From Chloroflexi bacterium UBA4730 (GTDB taxonomy: Bacteria > Chloroflexota > Limnocylindria > P2-11E): 24,917 bases of DNA. A program made the position numbers and the translations under genes. Below, piece by piece: positions 1-7,556 of the stretch. How positions within the stretch are numbered: position 1 is the stretch's first letter; each line of letters starts with the position of its first letter. Below the pieces are notes generated by a model that had not been told where the DNA came from, searched no databases, and saw nothing but the letters and a program-made list of their open reading frames with translations. Location of the stretch: positions 1 to 24,917 of the forward strand of contig DHJC01000018.1 in assembly GCA_002404155.1 (NCBI GenBank). Direction: 5' to 3'.

Positions 1-50
1 CCCCGTGATCCCTTTCAGGAACACGTCAATGGTACCGCTACCCTCGATCG

Positions 51-797
51 ATGAGAGCACTCCTCGTGTTCGCGCTCGTCCTCGTGTCGTGCGGGTCGGC
101 GGCGGCGACGGCCGCGACGCCGACGCCGCGTCGGACGCCGGCGCCCACACTGTCGGTCACCACGAGCGCTCCGACCGCTTCACCATCCCCGACCCCGAAG
201 GCGTTCCGTTACGTTGCCATCGGCGCGTCGGACACGGTGGGTGTCGGCGCGTCCGATCCGCGCACTGGCTCGTGGCCCGCGCGGCTCGCGGCTCGGCTAC
301 CGGCCGGTACGGATTACATGAACCTCGGGATGTCCGGTTCGCTCGCGGCGCAGGCGGCCCGCGAGCAGTTACCGACCGCGCTCGGGCTCCAGCCGCAGCT
401 CGTGACGGTCTGGCTCGCGGTGAACGACCTCAACGCGAGCGTATCGGCAAGCGACTACGCGATCGCGCTTCGCTCGGTCATCGAGCCGCTCGTGTCGCGC
501 AGTGAGGCCCGGATCTTCGTCGGCACCGTGCCTGATCTCCGGTCGGTCCCGGCGTACGCCGGCACGGATCAGGCGGCGCTCCTTGCACGCATCACGGCCT
601 ACAACGCGGCGATCGGCGCGCTCGCAGCGACGTTCCCTGGGCGCGTCATCGCCGTCGATCTCTTCACCGGGTCCGGACCGTTGGTCAGCACCATCACGGT
701 CTCGGCAGATGGCTTCCATCCATCCGATGCGGGGTACGCGCTGATCGCTGACCGCTTCGCGAAGGCCATCGCCGATGCGGGAATCGCGATCCGCTAG
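51..797 (+). CDS. SGNH/GDSL-family hydrolase, predicted lipoprotein
   Basis: A 248-residue predicted lipoprotein esterase/lipase-like hydrolase. The N-terminus is a short hydrophobic signal ending in a lipobox (LVSC, Cys14), followed by a Thr/Pro/Ala/Ser-rich linker to about residue 50. The SGNH blocks are visible: block I GASD with nucleophile Ser60, block II NLGMSG (91-96), block III AVND with Asn125, and block V DGFHPSD with catalytic Asp220 and His223. SGNH enzymes cleave ester bonds of lipids, acetylated sugars or similar substrates; the substrate cannot be read here. Attachment to the outer face of the membrane is inferred. The ATG at 51 is chosen because it gives the signal peptide. 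No Shine-Dalgarno is visible, but TACCCT lies 6 nt upstream. The gene converges on the Asp-box lipoprotein gene, and the two share a CTAG for their stops. Confidence 0.85.
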   Translation: MRALLVFALVLVSCGSAAATAATPTPRRTPAPTLSVTTSAPTASPSPTPKAFRYVAIGASDTVGVGASDPRTGSWPARLAARLPAGTDYMNLGMSGSLAAQAAREQLPTALGLQPQLVTVWLAVNDLNASVSASDYAIALRSVIEPLVSRSEARIFVGTVPDLRSVPAYAGTDQAALLARITAYNAAIGALAATFPGRVIAVDLFTGSGPLVSTITVSADGFHPSDAGYALIADRFAKAIADAGIAIR

Positions 798-1825
798 AAT
801 GTGCCCGGCGTGCGGATCTGGCTCCAGCGCACCCCGCCGTCTGTCGTGCGCTGGATCGCGCCGCGCACAGTCGCGTAGCCGGTCTGCGCGTCGCCGAACA
901 CGATGGCCGGCGCGATCGGCGCGGCCTGCTGGTAATCCGTCGTGAACCCGTGCCAGCTCGCGCCGGCGTCGGTCGTCTCCTTCGAGTCGCCGGGCGCGCC
1001 GATCTGCAGCCAGCGCGTGGCGGTGACGAAGCTGATCTGATCCATCGCGTTCGGTGCGGTGCTCGCGTAGGTCCACGTCGCGCCGCCGTCGCGAGAGCGG
1101 AAGACGTAGTGCCGCGTCTCGTTGCCGGCGTTCCCACTCGCCTCGACGAGCAGCGTGCCGCCGAAGCCGCGGACCGCGCCGGCGGCGAGGGCGAAGCCGC
1201 CAGGTCGGGTCGTGAAGCCCGGCGGGTCCGCCAATGGGCCCGAGGAGGTCCAGGTCCGTCCGCCGTCGGCGGTCCGGTAGACCGCCGGTGGATCGCTCGT
1301 CGAGTACGCGCCGAGAAACCCGTGCGTCACGTCGGTGAACGCGAGGGCGCCCTTGCACTGGCCGTCCGCGATCCCGGTGGCACTGAGCTGCTCCCAAGTC
1401 GCGCCGGCGTCGGCGGTGTGCCAGATCGCGACCCGTTGGCCGTTGCATTGCGTCGCCGGCGATCCAGCCGTGTCCATCCAGCCTTCGTGATCATCGATGA
1501 ACGCAAGGTTGGCCGGCCGAGACGGGAGCGATCGCTCCTGCCAGGTGTCGCCGCGATCGGTGCTGCGAAAGACCCGCGTACCGGCCACGAGCACCCAGAC
1601 GACCGCCCCAGAGGGCACGCTAAGTTGCGCAACGCTTGGCAGTGGGATGAGCGTCGATGACGCGGTGGGCGCAACGGTCGATGTTGCCGTGGCACTGGGG
1701 GTCGGCGACGCACTCGCGGCCGCGACGGTCGGACTCGCGGTGCCGGTCGCGCTCGGCGCGGCGGCGGGCGTCGCGGAGCACGCAATGAAGAAGACGGTCA
1801 GTGCACATGCCGCGATCCGGAACAT
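794..1825 (-). CDS. Asp-box (BNR/YCF48-like) beta-propeller lipoprotein
   Basis: A 343-residue predicted secreted lipoprotein. The start at 1825 gives a compact signal peptide ending in FFIAC (Cys16). An ATG at 1861 would add 12 basic/polar residues and keep the same lipobox. Residues about 17-70 are a low-complexity Ala/Thr/Ser/Pro linker. The rest holds six Asp-box repeats of the S/T-x-D-x-G-x-T/S-W type, near residues 88-95, 137-144, 185-192, 244-251, 284-291 and 327-334, which indicates a six- or seven-bladed beta-propeller of the sialidase/YCF48/sortilin type. The Asp box is structural and does not prove sialidase activity. No catalytic Arg triad was identified, so a binding or assembly role is as likely as an enzymatic one. 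The 3' end overlaps the convergent SGNH gene by 4 nt. Confidence 0.8.
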   Translation of the reverse strand: MFRIAACALTVFFIACSATPAAAPSATGTASPTVAAASASPTPSATATSTVAPTASSTLIPLPSVAQLSVPSGAVVWVLVAGTRVFRSTDRGDTWQERSLPSRPANLAFIDDHEGWMDTAGSPATQCNGQRVAIWHTADAGATWEQLSATGIADGQCKGALAFTDVTHGFLGAYSTSDPPAVYRTADGGRTWTSSGPLADPPGFTTRPGGFALAAGAVRGFGGTLLVEASGNAGNETRHYVFRSRDGGATWTYASTAPNAMDQISFVTATRWLQIGAPGDSKETTDAGASWHGFTTDYQQAAPIAPAIVFGDAQTGYATVRGAIQRTTDGGVRWSQIRTPGTF

Positions 1826-1885
1826 CGGCACCAGTGTCGGCTGCCGCGAAGTCCGGCGCATCCGAGTTGGCGAGGCCAAGTGCTA

Positions 1886-1903
1886 CTTCGCCGGAAGGCG
1901 AAG
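1886..1903 (-). repeat. Stop-linked hairpin, copy 1 (after MFS gene)
   Basis: A perfect 7-bp stem, CTTCGCC / GGCGAAG, with a 4-nt loop. It begins exactly 10 nt after the stop codon of the minus-strand MFS gene (1914-1916). The same stem occurs after the jag and yidC stops with the same spacing. It may act as a terminator or as a 3'-end stabiliser. No clear U-tract follows, so intrinsic termination is uncertain. Confidence 0.6.
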
Positions 1904-1913
1904 CAAGCCTTTG

Positions 1914-3131
1914 CTATGCGGGCGCGACCTCGAGGACCGGCGACGGCACCGCTGTCGTCGCCCTGCGCACCGCGCGGTGCATGACGACGAGGCCGACGGC
2001 CATGAGGCCCATCGCGAAGACCATGACCATCTGCGCGGAGAACACAGCGAGCAGCGCTGACGCGGCGAACGGCGCGATCGTTCCACGTACGCCCATGAGC
2101 GAGGATTGAGCGACGGCGTAGTCACCGACGCGCTCGCGGGGCGCGAGCTGGACGATGTTCGTGAAGAACGTGATGTCACCGCCGGCGTTCGTGATCCCCG
2201 CGACGATCGCCACCGGCAGCAGGAACGTCGTACTCGGCGCGAGCAGGTAGCCGAGCGGCATGAGCAGGACGAGCGCGGTGTTGATTACGGTCATTCGCAG
2301 TGACGAGCCGCGGTCGATGAACCGGCCCCAAACAAAGTAAGCGATCACGGCGCTGCCGGCCTGCAGGGCGGTCATGAATCCGACAAAGCTGTTCGGTGCG
2401 TCGAAGTGATCAACGAGCAGGATCGGGTACAGCGCCGCGTTCATGAGGTTGCCGAAGCCGAAGATCATGAACGAGATCAAGAGGCGGCGATACCGGTGGT
2501 CGCGCCACACGTCGCGCGCGATCCGCGACGGGTGGTGCCGCACCGGTGGGAGCGCCGGCGGATCGTGGCGGATGCGTCCGAACACGATCGCGCCGGGGAG
2601 CGATATCAGCGTCGCGACGGCGAAGACGATCGTCGCGGGGACACTATCGATGAAGAGACCCGCGAGGGTCGCGCTCGCGATGCTGGCGATGGACGCGCCG
2701 ATGCGCACCTTGCCCATGGCCGAAGCGCGCTCGCTGTCGGGGTAGATGCCCTGCATGAGCGTCGCGTACGACGCCATGTTCGCGACCGCGATCACCCACA
2801 TCGTCACCGAGACGAAGGCGAGCGCGAGGGGGGTCGCCGCGATGAGCACTCCGAGGAGGAAGATCGAGCGCGAGAGGGTCGCCGTGATCGCGGTGATCCG
2901 GACCGGACGGAAACGCGCAAGCAGATAGCCGAAGACCGGCGAGAACAGGTGGCCCACGAACGGTCCGGCGACGACCAGCGCCACGTCCGCGGCAGAACCG
3001 CCCATGCGCCGGATGACGACCGGGAGGAACGCCACGATGACACCCAGGTAGACACCCGCCATGACGCCGGAGAAGGCGTCGATGCGGAAGTTGCTGCGGA
3101 CGCGCTCGGCGGAGTAGTTGCGATCGGGCAC
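1914..3131 (-). CDS. Major facilitator superfamily transporter
   Basis: A polytopic membrane protein of about 405 residues from the GTG at 3131. Roughly 10-12 hydrophobic segments are visible, with the usual MFS split into two halves joined by a basic cytoplasmic loop (residues around 200-215, with several His and Arg). The loop after the second or third helix carries an R-F-R-P-V-R stretch, like the basic loop 2-3 of MFS carriers. Substrate unknown; drug/solute efflux or sugar uptake cannot be told apart. The longest frame opens at a TTG (3185) with no ribosome site. GTG 3131 is preferred because TAACTT lies 7 nt upstream, a leaderless promoter arrangement. The gene is co-directional with jag and yidC but separated from jag by a hairpin element and a possible promoter of its own. 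Confidence 0.8.
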   Translation of the reverse strand: MPDRNYSAERVRSNFRIDAFSGVMAGVYLGVIVAFLPVVIRRMGGSAADVALVVAGPFVGHLFSPVFGYLLARFRPVRITAITATLSRSIFLLGVLIAATPLALAFVSVTMWVIAVANMASYATLMQGIYPDSERASAMGKVRIGASIASIASATLAGLFIDSVPATIVFAVATLISLPGAIVFGRIRHDPPALPPVRHHPSRIARDVWRDHRYRRLLISFMIFGFGNLMNAALYPILLVDHFDAPNSFVGFMTALQAGSAVIAYFVWGRFIDRGSSLRMTVINTALVLLMPLGYLLAPSTTFLLPVAIVAGITNAGGDITFFTNIVQLAPRERVGDYAVAQSSLMGVRGTIAPFAASALLAVFSAQMVMVFAMGLMAVGLVVMHRAVRRATTAVPSPVLEVAPA

Positions 3132-3138
3132 TACCCGC

Positions 3139-3144
3139 AAGTTA
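3139..3144 (-). promoter_or_regulatory. Putative leaderless -10 (TAACTT) for the MFS gene
   Basis: TAACTT on the minus strand ends 7 nt before the GTG at 3131, so transcription would begin at or next to the start codon. No convincing -35 box is visible. The call rests on spacing and on similar arrangements at 10639, 13434 and 16047. Confidence 0.3.
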
Positions 3145-3230
3145 ACGACGAAAGTTTCGGCTCGTCGCCCATCTTTAGGTGGCAATGACCGGAAATGTCG
3201 CGCGAAGAACTCTCGACGCTCGGCCGGCTA

Positions 3231-3248
3231 CGTCGCCGGAAGGCGAAG
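3231..3248 (-). repeat. Stop-linked hairpin, copy 2 (after jag)
   Basis: The same element as at 1886-1903, with one stem mismatch (GGCGACG arm). It starts exactly 10 nt after the jag stop codon (3259-3261). A short second inverted repeat, CCGCT / AGCGG (3254-3268), overlaps the jag stop. Terminator or mRNA 3'-end role is inferred from position only. Confidence 0.55.
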
Positions 3249-3258
3249 CACGCTCCGC

Positions 3259-4182
3259 TTACTGAGCGGGCCCGAAGCCTCCCGGGCGCGGGGGGCGGAC
3301 CCCGCCCGGACGGGGCGGATAGGGCCGGCGGCCGGGGAATCCGCCTGGGCCGCCCGGGCGGATCGGCCGCGGACCGTCACGGAAGCCCCCTGGCGGCGAT
3401 GGGCGGAAACCGACCGGGCCGCGTGCGCCGGGATCGGTTGAGCTGATGACCACGCGGCGGTTCGGGTCTATGCCGACGGACTCGGTCTTGATGCCGGGCT
3501 GCTCCTGCACCGCGAGGTGCACGATGCGCCGCTCGTAGGCGAGCATCGGCTCAAGGGTCACGGCCTGACCGGTGGTCTTCACCCGGCTCGCGACGCGGTG
3601 AGCGATCTCGCGTAGTTGATCCTCGCGACGCCGGCGGTACCCCTCGATGTCGACTGGCACGTGGACGGTGCGGCCGACGGACTTGGACGCGATCGCTGAC
3701 ACGAGTTGCTGCAGTGCGACGAGGTTCTCGCCGCCGCGCCCGATGAGCGCGCCGAGATCCGCGCCTTCGACCTCGAGACCTTCCATACCCGGCCGGTCGT
3801 CGAGCGTGACATCAGCCTCGACGCCCATCTTCTCGAGCAATGACGTGAGGACGGTGAGTCCGAGCGCGAGCTCTTCCGCGAACGCCGGCAGTGCATCCTC
3901 GGCCTCATCGGCCGCACGCTCCGCGGCCGCGCGCACGGCATCGGGCCGGCGCGGGACCTCACGCTCGTCGACGACGGGCTCAGGCTCTTGCGCGCGCTCC
4001 TCTTCGGTGAACGACAGGAGCACCCGGGCATCGACGCCACCCATGCCGAGCATGTTCGCGGGCTTGCCTCGCTCCAGGATCTCGATGTCGACGTCGGAGC
4101 GCTTACGGCCGAGCTCGAGCAATCCACGCTCGATGGCCTCTTCGACGGTCCGCCCGGTGAACTCCTCGCCACGTAGCGGCAT
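3259..4182 (-). CDS. jag: Jag/KhpB (EloR) RNA-binding protein with Pro/Gly/Arg tail
   Basis: A 307-residue cytoplasmic RNA-binding protein of the Jag/EloR/KhpB family, which binds RNA and in Gram-positives influences cell elongation and division. Domains: Jag_N at 1-55 (GRTVEEAIERGLLELG), an acidic linker about 60-100, a type-II KH domain about 105-170 with the GRGG loop (148-151), and an R3H domain about 180-250 with the ERRIVH motif (217-222). Residues 250-307 form an unusual Pro/Gly/Arg-rich tail with repeated RPGG-like units. Start ATG 4182 has a strong ribosome site (GAGGAGGAA) and matches the conserved Jag_N start; a longer in-frame extension to 4296 overlaps yidC and is rejected. It lies downstream of yidC, its classic neighbour. 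Confidence 0.93.
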   Translation of the reverse strand: MPLRGEEFTGRTVEEAIERGLLELGRKRSDVDIEILERGKPANMLGMGGVDARVLLSFTEEERAQEPEPVVDEREVPRRPDAVRAAAERAADEAEDALPAFAEELALGLTVLTSLLEKMGVEADVTLDDRPGMEGLEVEGADLGALIGRGGENLVALQQLVSAIASKSVGRTVHVPVDIEGYRRRREDQLREIAHRVASRVKTTGQAVTLEPMLAYERRIVHLAVQEQPGIKTESVGIDPNRRVVISSTDPGARGPVGFRPSPPGGFRDGPRPIRPGGPGGFPGRRPYPPRPGGVRPPRPGGFGPAQ

Positions 4183-4202
4183 CGCTTCCTCCTCGCGCCT
4201 TA

Positions 4203-4221
4203 CTTCGCCGAAAAGGCGAAG
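4203..4221 (-). repeat. Stop-linked hairpin, copy 3 (after yidC)
   Basis: A perfect CTTCGCC / GGCGAAG stem with a 5-nt loop, beginning exactly 10 nt after the yidC stop codon (4232-4234) and ending about 20 nt before the jag start. It sits between two genes usually cotranscribed, so it could reduce transcription into jag or stabilise the yidC mRNA end. Confidence 0.6.
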
Positions 4222-4231
4222 CAAGCTGTGC

Positions 4232-5188
4232 TTACTTCTTTTTGTTGCGGTTCCGTTGCCGGCGCGCTTCGCGCGTGTTCTGCGCGCCCGGTCCATTCGA
4301 CGCGACGGCGGCCTTCGTCGCCATGTCGCGCTGCTCCTCGTCGAGCGCCGCTTGCTGCCGCGCGGCGAGCGTGCGGTCCGCAGGCGACGGAATCTTCTTG
4401 AGGAACGGAAGGAACTTCGGCAGTTGGCCCCATCCGCTTACGAAATACTGCTGCACGATGCCGAACAGGGTCGTGGTCACCCAGTAGATCGCGAGGCCCG
4501 CCGGCAGGCTCCACGCGATGAACACCGTCAGCAGCGGGAAGTAGTACTGCATCGACTGCATCATCTTTTGCTGCTGGTCGACGGTCTTCGGCTTTGCCAT
4601 GGGCTGGAACATGACCGATGAGATCAGCTGCGTGGCGCCCGCCAGGATCGGCAGCAGGTGCCACGGGTCCGGCGCGCCGAGGCCGCAGGCCTGACCGACC
4701 GCTGCCGGCGGGCATGTTGTCATCCAGGGCAGCCAGTGTGCGGTGAGATCGATGGTCTGGTCGGGCCCGAGCGGGTTCGGCACGAACGGGATGAGGTCCT
4801 GCGCGAGCGATGCTCCGGTCAAGTGCGGAGCCTGGTTGAACGCGGCGTACATCGCGAGCAGCAGGGGCATCTGCAGCAGCAGCGGCAGGCAGCCCATCGC
4901 CGGGTTGTAGCCGCGCTCCTGATAGAGCTTCATCTGCTCTTTGCTGAGGCGCTGCTTGTCGGTTCCGAACTTCGCCTTCAGGTCGGCCATCGCGGGCGCG
5001 AGCTCTTGCATCGCGCGCTGATTCCGGATCTGGATCTTGAACAGCGGATATAGCGTGAGCCGGATCGCGATGGTCACGGCGACGATCGCGAAGCCGAAGT
5101 CGTGCACCAGGTCGTACGCGGCGACGAGCAGCGAGATGAGCGGATGGACGAGCAGGAAGTTCCAGTACGGAGCGATGACATCCAGCAT
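4232..5188 (-). CDS. yidC: YidC/Oxa1 membrane protein insertase
   Basis: A 318-residue insertase that places proteins into the cytoplasmic membrane, alone or with SecYEG. It is the short Gram-positive-like form without the large periplasmic domain of proteobacterial YidC. Visible features: an N-terminal hydrophobic segment (about 10-28), the IAIRLTLYPL segment with the conserved groove Arg43, the cytoplasmic charged hairpin (about 52-95), the GCLPLLLQMPLLLAMY helix (99-114), and later helices near 178-195, 215-233 and 234-250. The extreme C-terminus is strongly basic and ends NRNKKK, as expected for a ribosome-contacting tail. The start abuts the yidD stop with no gap, so translation is probably coupled. 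Confidence 0.95.
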   Translation of the reverse strand: MLDVIAPYWNFLLVHPLISLLVAAYDLVHDFGFAIVAVTIAIRLTLYPLFKIQIRNQRAMQELAPAMADLKAKFGTDKQRLSKEQMKLYQERGYNPAMGCLPLLLQMPLLLAMYAAFNQAPHLTGASLAQDLIPFVPNPLGPDQTIDLTAHWLPWMTTCPPAAVGQACGLGAPDPWHLLPILAGATQLISSVMFQPMAKPKTVDQQQKMMQSMQYYFPLLTVFIAWSLPAGLAIYWVTTTLFGIVQQYFVSGWGQLPKFLPFLKKIPSPADRTLAARQQAALDEEQRDMATKAAVASNGPGAQNTREARRQRNRNKKK

Positions 5189-5413
5189 TTACTGGCCGGC
5201 TCGCTGCGGAACCGGGTCGTAGCCGCCGCGAGCAAACGGGTTGCAGGACAGCACCCGGCGGATCGCCATGACCGAGCCGCCCCACGCGCCGTACCGCTCG
5301 ACAGCCTCGATCGCGTACTCCGAGCAAGTCGGGGTATAGCGGCAGGCGGCGGGCAATCCGGGGCTGACGTGGGCCTTGTAGAACCGGAGGGCCGCGAGGA
5401 TGACGCGGTTCAC
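5189..5413 (-). CDS. yidD: Membrane protein insertion efficiency factor YidD
   Basis: A 74-residue protein with the family's defining cysteine motifs: CRYTPTCSEYA (24-34) and CNPFARGGYDPVP (57-69). YidD lies at the inner face of the membrane and aids insertion and folding of YidC/Sec substrates. The GTG start at 5413 overlaps the rnpA stop (GTGA), and the TAA stop directly adjoins the yidC ATG. This compact order (rpmH, rnpA, yidD, yidC) is conserved across bacteria and supports one transcript. Confidence 0.95.
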   Translation of the reverse strand: MNRVILAALRFYKAHVSPGLPAACRYTPTCSEYAIEAVERYGAWGGSVMAIRRVLSCNPFARGGYDPVPQRAGQ

Positions 5414-5745
5414 CGGAGCACCCGATCCAACTCGCGGACGATCGCGCCGCGCAGATCCGCGGCGGGGGCATCGAACGCGGCGGGGCGAGCCATCAAGACG
5501 AGGTCCGCGCCCATCGTCACGCTCGGACGCGCGCTCAGCGCGACCCGGAGGGCTTCACGAACGCGGCGGCGAGCGCGATTGCGCTTCACCGCGCCGCCGA
5601 CAGCCCGCGACGCGGCCACCGCGACACGTACGGTCGGCTGATCGCTGGGCAGCGCGCGGAGGGAGAACAGCTTGTCGTTGCGCGCGACACCCTCGGCCCG
5701 GACGCGCGCGATGTCTTCCCCTCGCCGCAGTCGCGCGGCGTGCAT
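5410..5745 (-). CDS. rnpA: Ribonuclease P protein component
   Basis: A 111-residue basic protein that binds the RNase P RNA and helps process tRNA 5' ends. The family signature is clear: KRNRARRRVREALR at about 54-67, preceded by the conserved RVAVAASRAVGGAV strand/helix. The start at ATG 5745 fits the family length and lies 5 nt after the rpmH stop. The frame is open further upstream through rpmH but that part is rpmH in another frame. The 3' end overlaps yidD by a GTGA. Confidence 0.93.
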   Translation of the reverse strand: MHAARLRRGEDIARVRAEGVARNDKLFSLRALPSDQPTVRVAVAASRAVGGAVKRNRARRRVREALRVALSARPSVTMGADLVLMARPAAFDAPAADLRGAIVRELDRVLR

Positions 5746-5750
5746 CACTG

Positions 5751-5888
5751 CTAGACGACGGTGAGTCGCTTGCGACCACGCGCGCGCCGCGCGGAAAGGA
5801 CCTTGCGGCCTCCCGTTGTCTTCATGCGCGCACGAAATCCATGGACGCGCGCCCGGCGACGGTTTTTTGGCTGGTACGTACGCTTCAC
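5751..5888 (-). CDS. rpmH: Large ribosomal subunit protein bL34
   Basis: A 45-residue, extremely basic ribosomal protein read on the minus strand from a GTG at 5888. It begins MKRTYQPKNRRRARVHGF and contains the hallmark RMKTTGGRKVLSARRARGRK stretch before ending in LTVV. This is nearly the family consensus. An AAGGGGA ribosome site lies about 8-10 nt upstream. It is the first gene of the rpmH-rnpA-yidD-yidC group and is divergent from dnaA, as in many bacteria. Confidence 0.97.
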   Translation of the reverse strand: MKRTYQPKNRRRARVHGFRARMKTTGGRKVLSARRARGRKRLTVV

Positions 5889-5976
5889 GATCGAGTCCCC
5901 TTCTCGAAAAGCTGACGCAAATCACGTCGGATGTGTGAGCGAAAGTCTACCAGCCCCTCAGTTTCCATTCCTTGCC

Positions 5977-6006
5977 TTGCCGCACGTTCCGACGCGGGGG
6001 TATAGT
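5977..6006 (+). promoter_or_regulatory. Putative dnaA promoter
   Basis: TTGCCG (5977-5982) and TATAGT (6001-6006) are separated by 18 nt and point at dnaA, giving a leader of about 100 nt. The 225-nt rpmH-dnaA gap (5889-6113) holds no other gene. A possible opposite -10 for rpmH, TAGACT on the minus strand at 5945-5950, has no good -35 partner. Confidence 0.5.
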
Positions 6007-6113
6007 TCGCGGGCTTCCAGGGGAGCCACTTCCAGCGACGAGCTGACGCGTCCGCATCATGATCCAAGCGTTCTCGTTATCACCGGCAGCGCGCATCTGC
6101 GTGGGGAGCGACC

Positions 6114-7556
6114 GTGACGTCTGACTCGCAGCTGGGAGCAGAGAGCCGTCTCAATCTGAAAGAGTTGTGGCGCGCCGCCCTCGGTGAGTTGCAGCTCGCG
6201 ATGCCAAAAGCGAACTACGACACGTGGTTCAAAGAGACCTATGTGGTGAGCGAAGAGGACGACGTCTTCTGCATCGGTGTCCCGAACGCCTTCGCCCGCG
6301 AATGGCTCGACAACAAGTACCGCACGCAGGTCCGCACCTCGCTCCAGCGGCTGGTCGGCCGCACCGTCGACGTGCGCTTCATCACCGTCCCAGGGGGCGC
6401 CGGGCCCGCGGCCGGCACGGGTCAGCGGCCGGCGAATTCCGGATATTCCGGCCAGAATCAGAGTGGTTCGGCCTCGTCGGTCACACCGGTCGCGCCCCCA
6501 TCCGAGCGCCGCGGAGAGGGCGCTCCGGTCACCGCGATCCTCAATCCGCGCTACACGTTCGCGACCTTCGTCGTCGGCTCGAACAACCGGTTGGCGCACG
6601 CCGCAGCGCTCTCCGTCGCGGAGCGCCCGGGTCACTCCTACAACCCGCTCTTCGTCTATGGCGGGAGCGGCCTTGGTAAAACGCATCTGATGCACGCGAT
6701 CGGGCACGCGGTCCTGTCACGCCACCCGAAGAAGCGCGTCGCATACGCGACGAGCGAGAAATTCACGAACGAGTTCATCAACTCGATCCGCGGGCAAAAG
6801 TCCGAGGAGTTCCGCGAGCGCTACCGCCGCATCGACGTACTGCTCATCGATGACATCCAATTCATCGCCGGCAAGGAAGGCACGCAGGAAGAGTTCTTCC
6901 ACACCTTCAACGCGATCCACGAAGAGGGGAAGCAGATCATCCTCTCGAGCGACCGGCCGCCGAAGGCGATCCCACAACTCGAGGATCGCCTGCGCTCGCG
7001 GTTCGAGTGGGGCCTCATCGCCGATATTTCAGCTCCTGATCTCGAGACGCGCATCGCGATCCTGCGCGCGAAGGCCGAGGCCGCTAATGTCGCCGTGCCG
7101 CCGCTGGTCATCGATTTCCTGGCGCAGCGGATCGTGTCGAACATCCGGGAACTGGAAGGCGCGCTCACGCGGATCGTCGCGTACGCGACCTTGAACGCGG
7201 TCGCGATCACGACCGAACTCGCTCAGCAGATCTTGCAGAACATTCTGTACAACCCCCGCCGGCAATCGCTGTCGCCGGAGCGGATCGTCGAGACGGTCGC
7301 CAAGTATTACGGCGTTCCGTCGGACCAGTTGCGCGGGAAGGCCCGGGACAAGCAGATCGTGCTGCCGCGGCAGATCGCCATGTACCTCATGCGCGAAGAG
7401 ACCGAAGCACCGCTCCTCCGGATCGGCGGAGCGCTCGGCGGCCGCGACCACTCGACCATCCTGCACGGCTGCGAGAAGATCGAGCGCGAGATGTCGGAGA
7501 ACGACGATTTCCGGCGTGACATCAACGCCCTCCGGGAGTCGCTATACGCCGAGTAG
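6114..7556 (+). CDS. dnaA: Chromosomal replication initiator protein DnaA
   Basis: A 480-residue AAA+ initiator that binds DnaA boxes and opens the origin. Domain I (about 12-92) is the helicase/partner-contact domain. Domain II (about 93-140) is a Gly/Ser/Pro linker. Domain III holds Walker A GGSGLGKT (183-190), Walker B LLIDD (243-247), sensor 1 LSSDRPP (277-283), the RLRSRFEWG arginine-finger box (292-300) and sensor 2 in NIRELEGAL. Domain IV ends with the DNA-binding signature GGRDHSTILHGCEKI. The GTG start at 6114 has GGGGAG 5 nt upstream. It is divergent from rpmH and followed by the putative origin and dnaN. Confidence 0.98.
   Translation: MTSDSQLGAESRLNLKELWRAALGELQLAMPKANYDTWFKETYVVSEEDDVFCIGVPNAFAREWLDNKYRTQVRTSLQRLVGRTVDVRFITVPGGAGPAAGTGQRPANSGYSGQNQSGSASSVTPVAPPSERRGEGAPVTAILNPRYTFATFVVGSNNRLAHAAALSVAERPGHSYNPLFVYGGSGLGKTHLMHAIGHAVLSRHPKKRVAYATSEKFTNEFINSIRGQKSEEFRERYRRIDVLLIDDIQFIAGKEGTQEEFFHTFNAIHEEGKQIILSSDRPPKAIPQLEDRLRSRFEWGLIADISAPDLETRIAILRAKAEAANVAVPPLVIDFLAQRIVSNIRELEGALTRIVAYATLNAVAITTELAQQILQNILYNPRRQSLSPERIVETVAKYYGVPSDQLRGKARDKQIVLPRQIAMYLMREETEAPLLRIGGALGGRDHSTILHGCEKIEREMSENDDFRRDINALRESLYAE

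Noticed and set aside
795..814. TAGAAT followed by a GTG on the plus strand, resembling a leaderless promoter
   Set aside because: No credible plus-strand gene follows; the region is the 3' end of the Asp-box lipoprotein gene. TAnnnT boxes therefore do occur by chance.
2406..3188. A 260-codon plus-strand frame opposite the MFS gene
   Set aside because: Extremely charged translation without a fold; the minus strand encodes clear membrane helices.
4183..4296. N-terminal extension of jag
   Set aside because: It overlaps the yidC 3' end; the ATG at 4182 has a strong ribosome site and matches the conserved Jag_N start.
5746..5925. N-terminal extension of rnpA
   Set aside because: This stretch is rpmH in another frame; RnpA family length and start fit ATG 5745.
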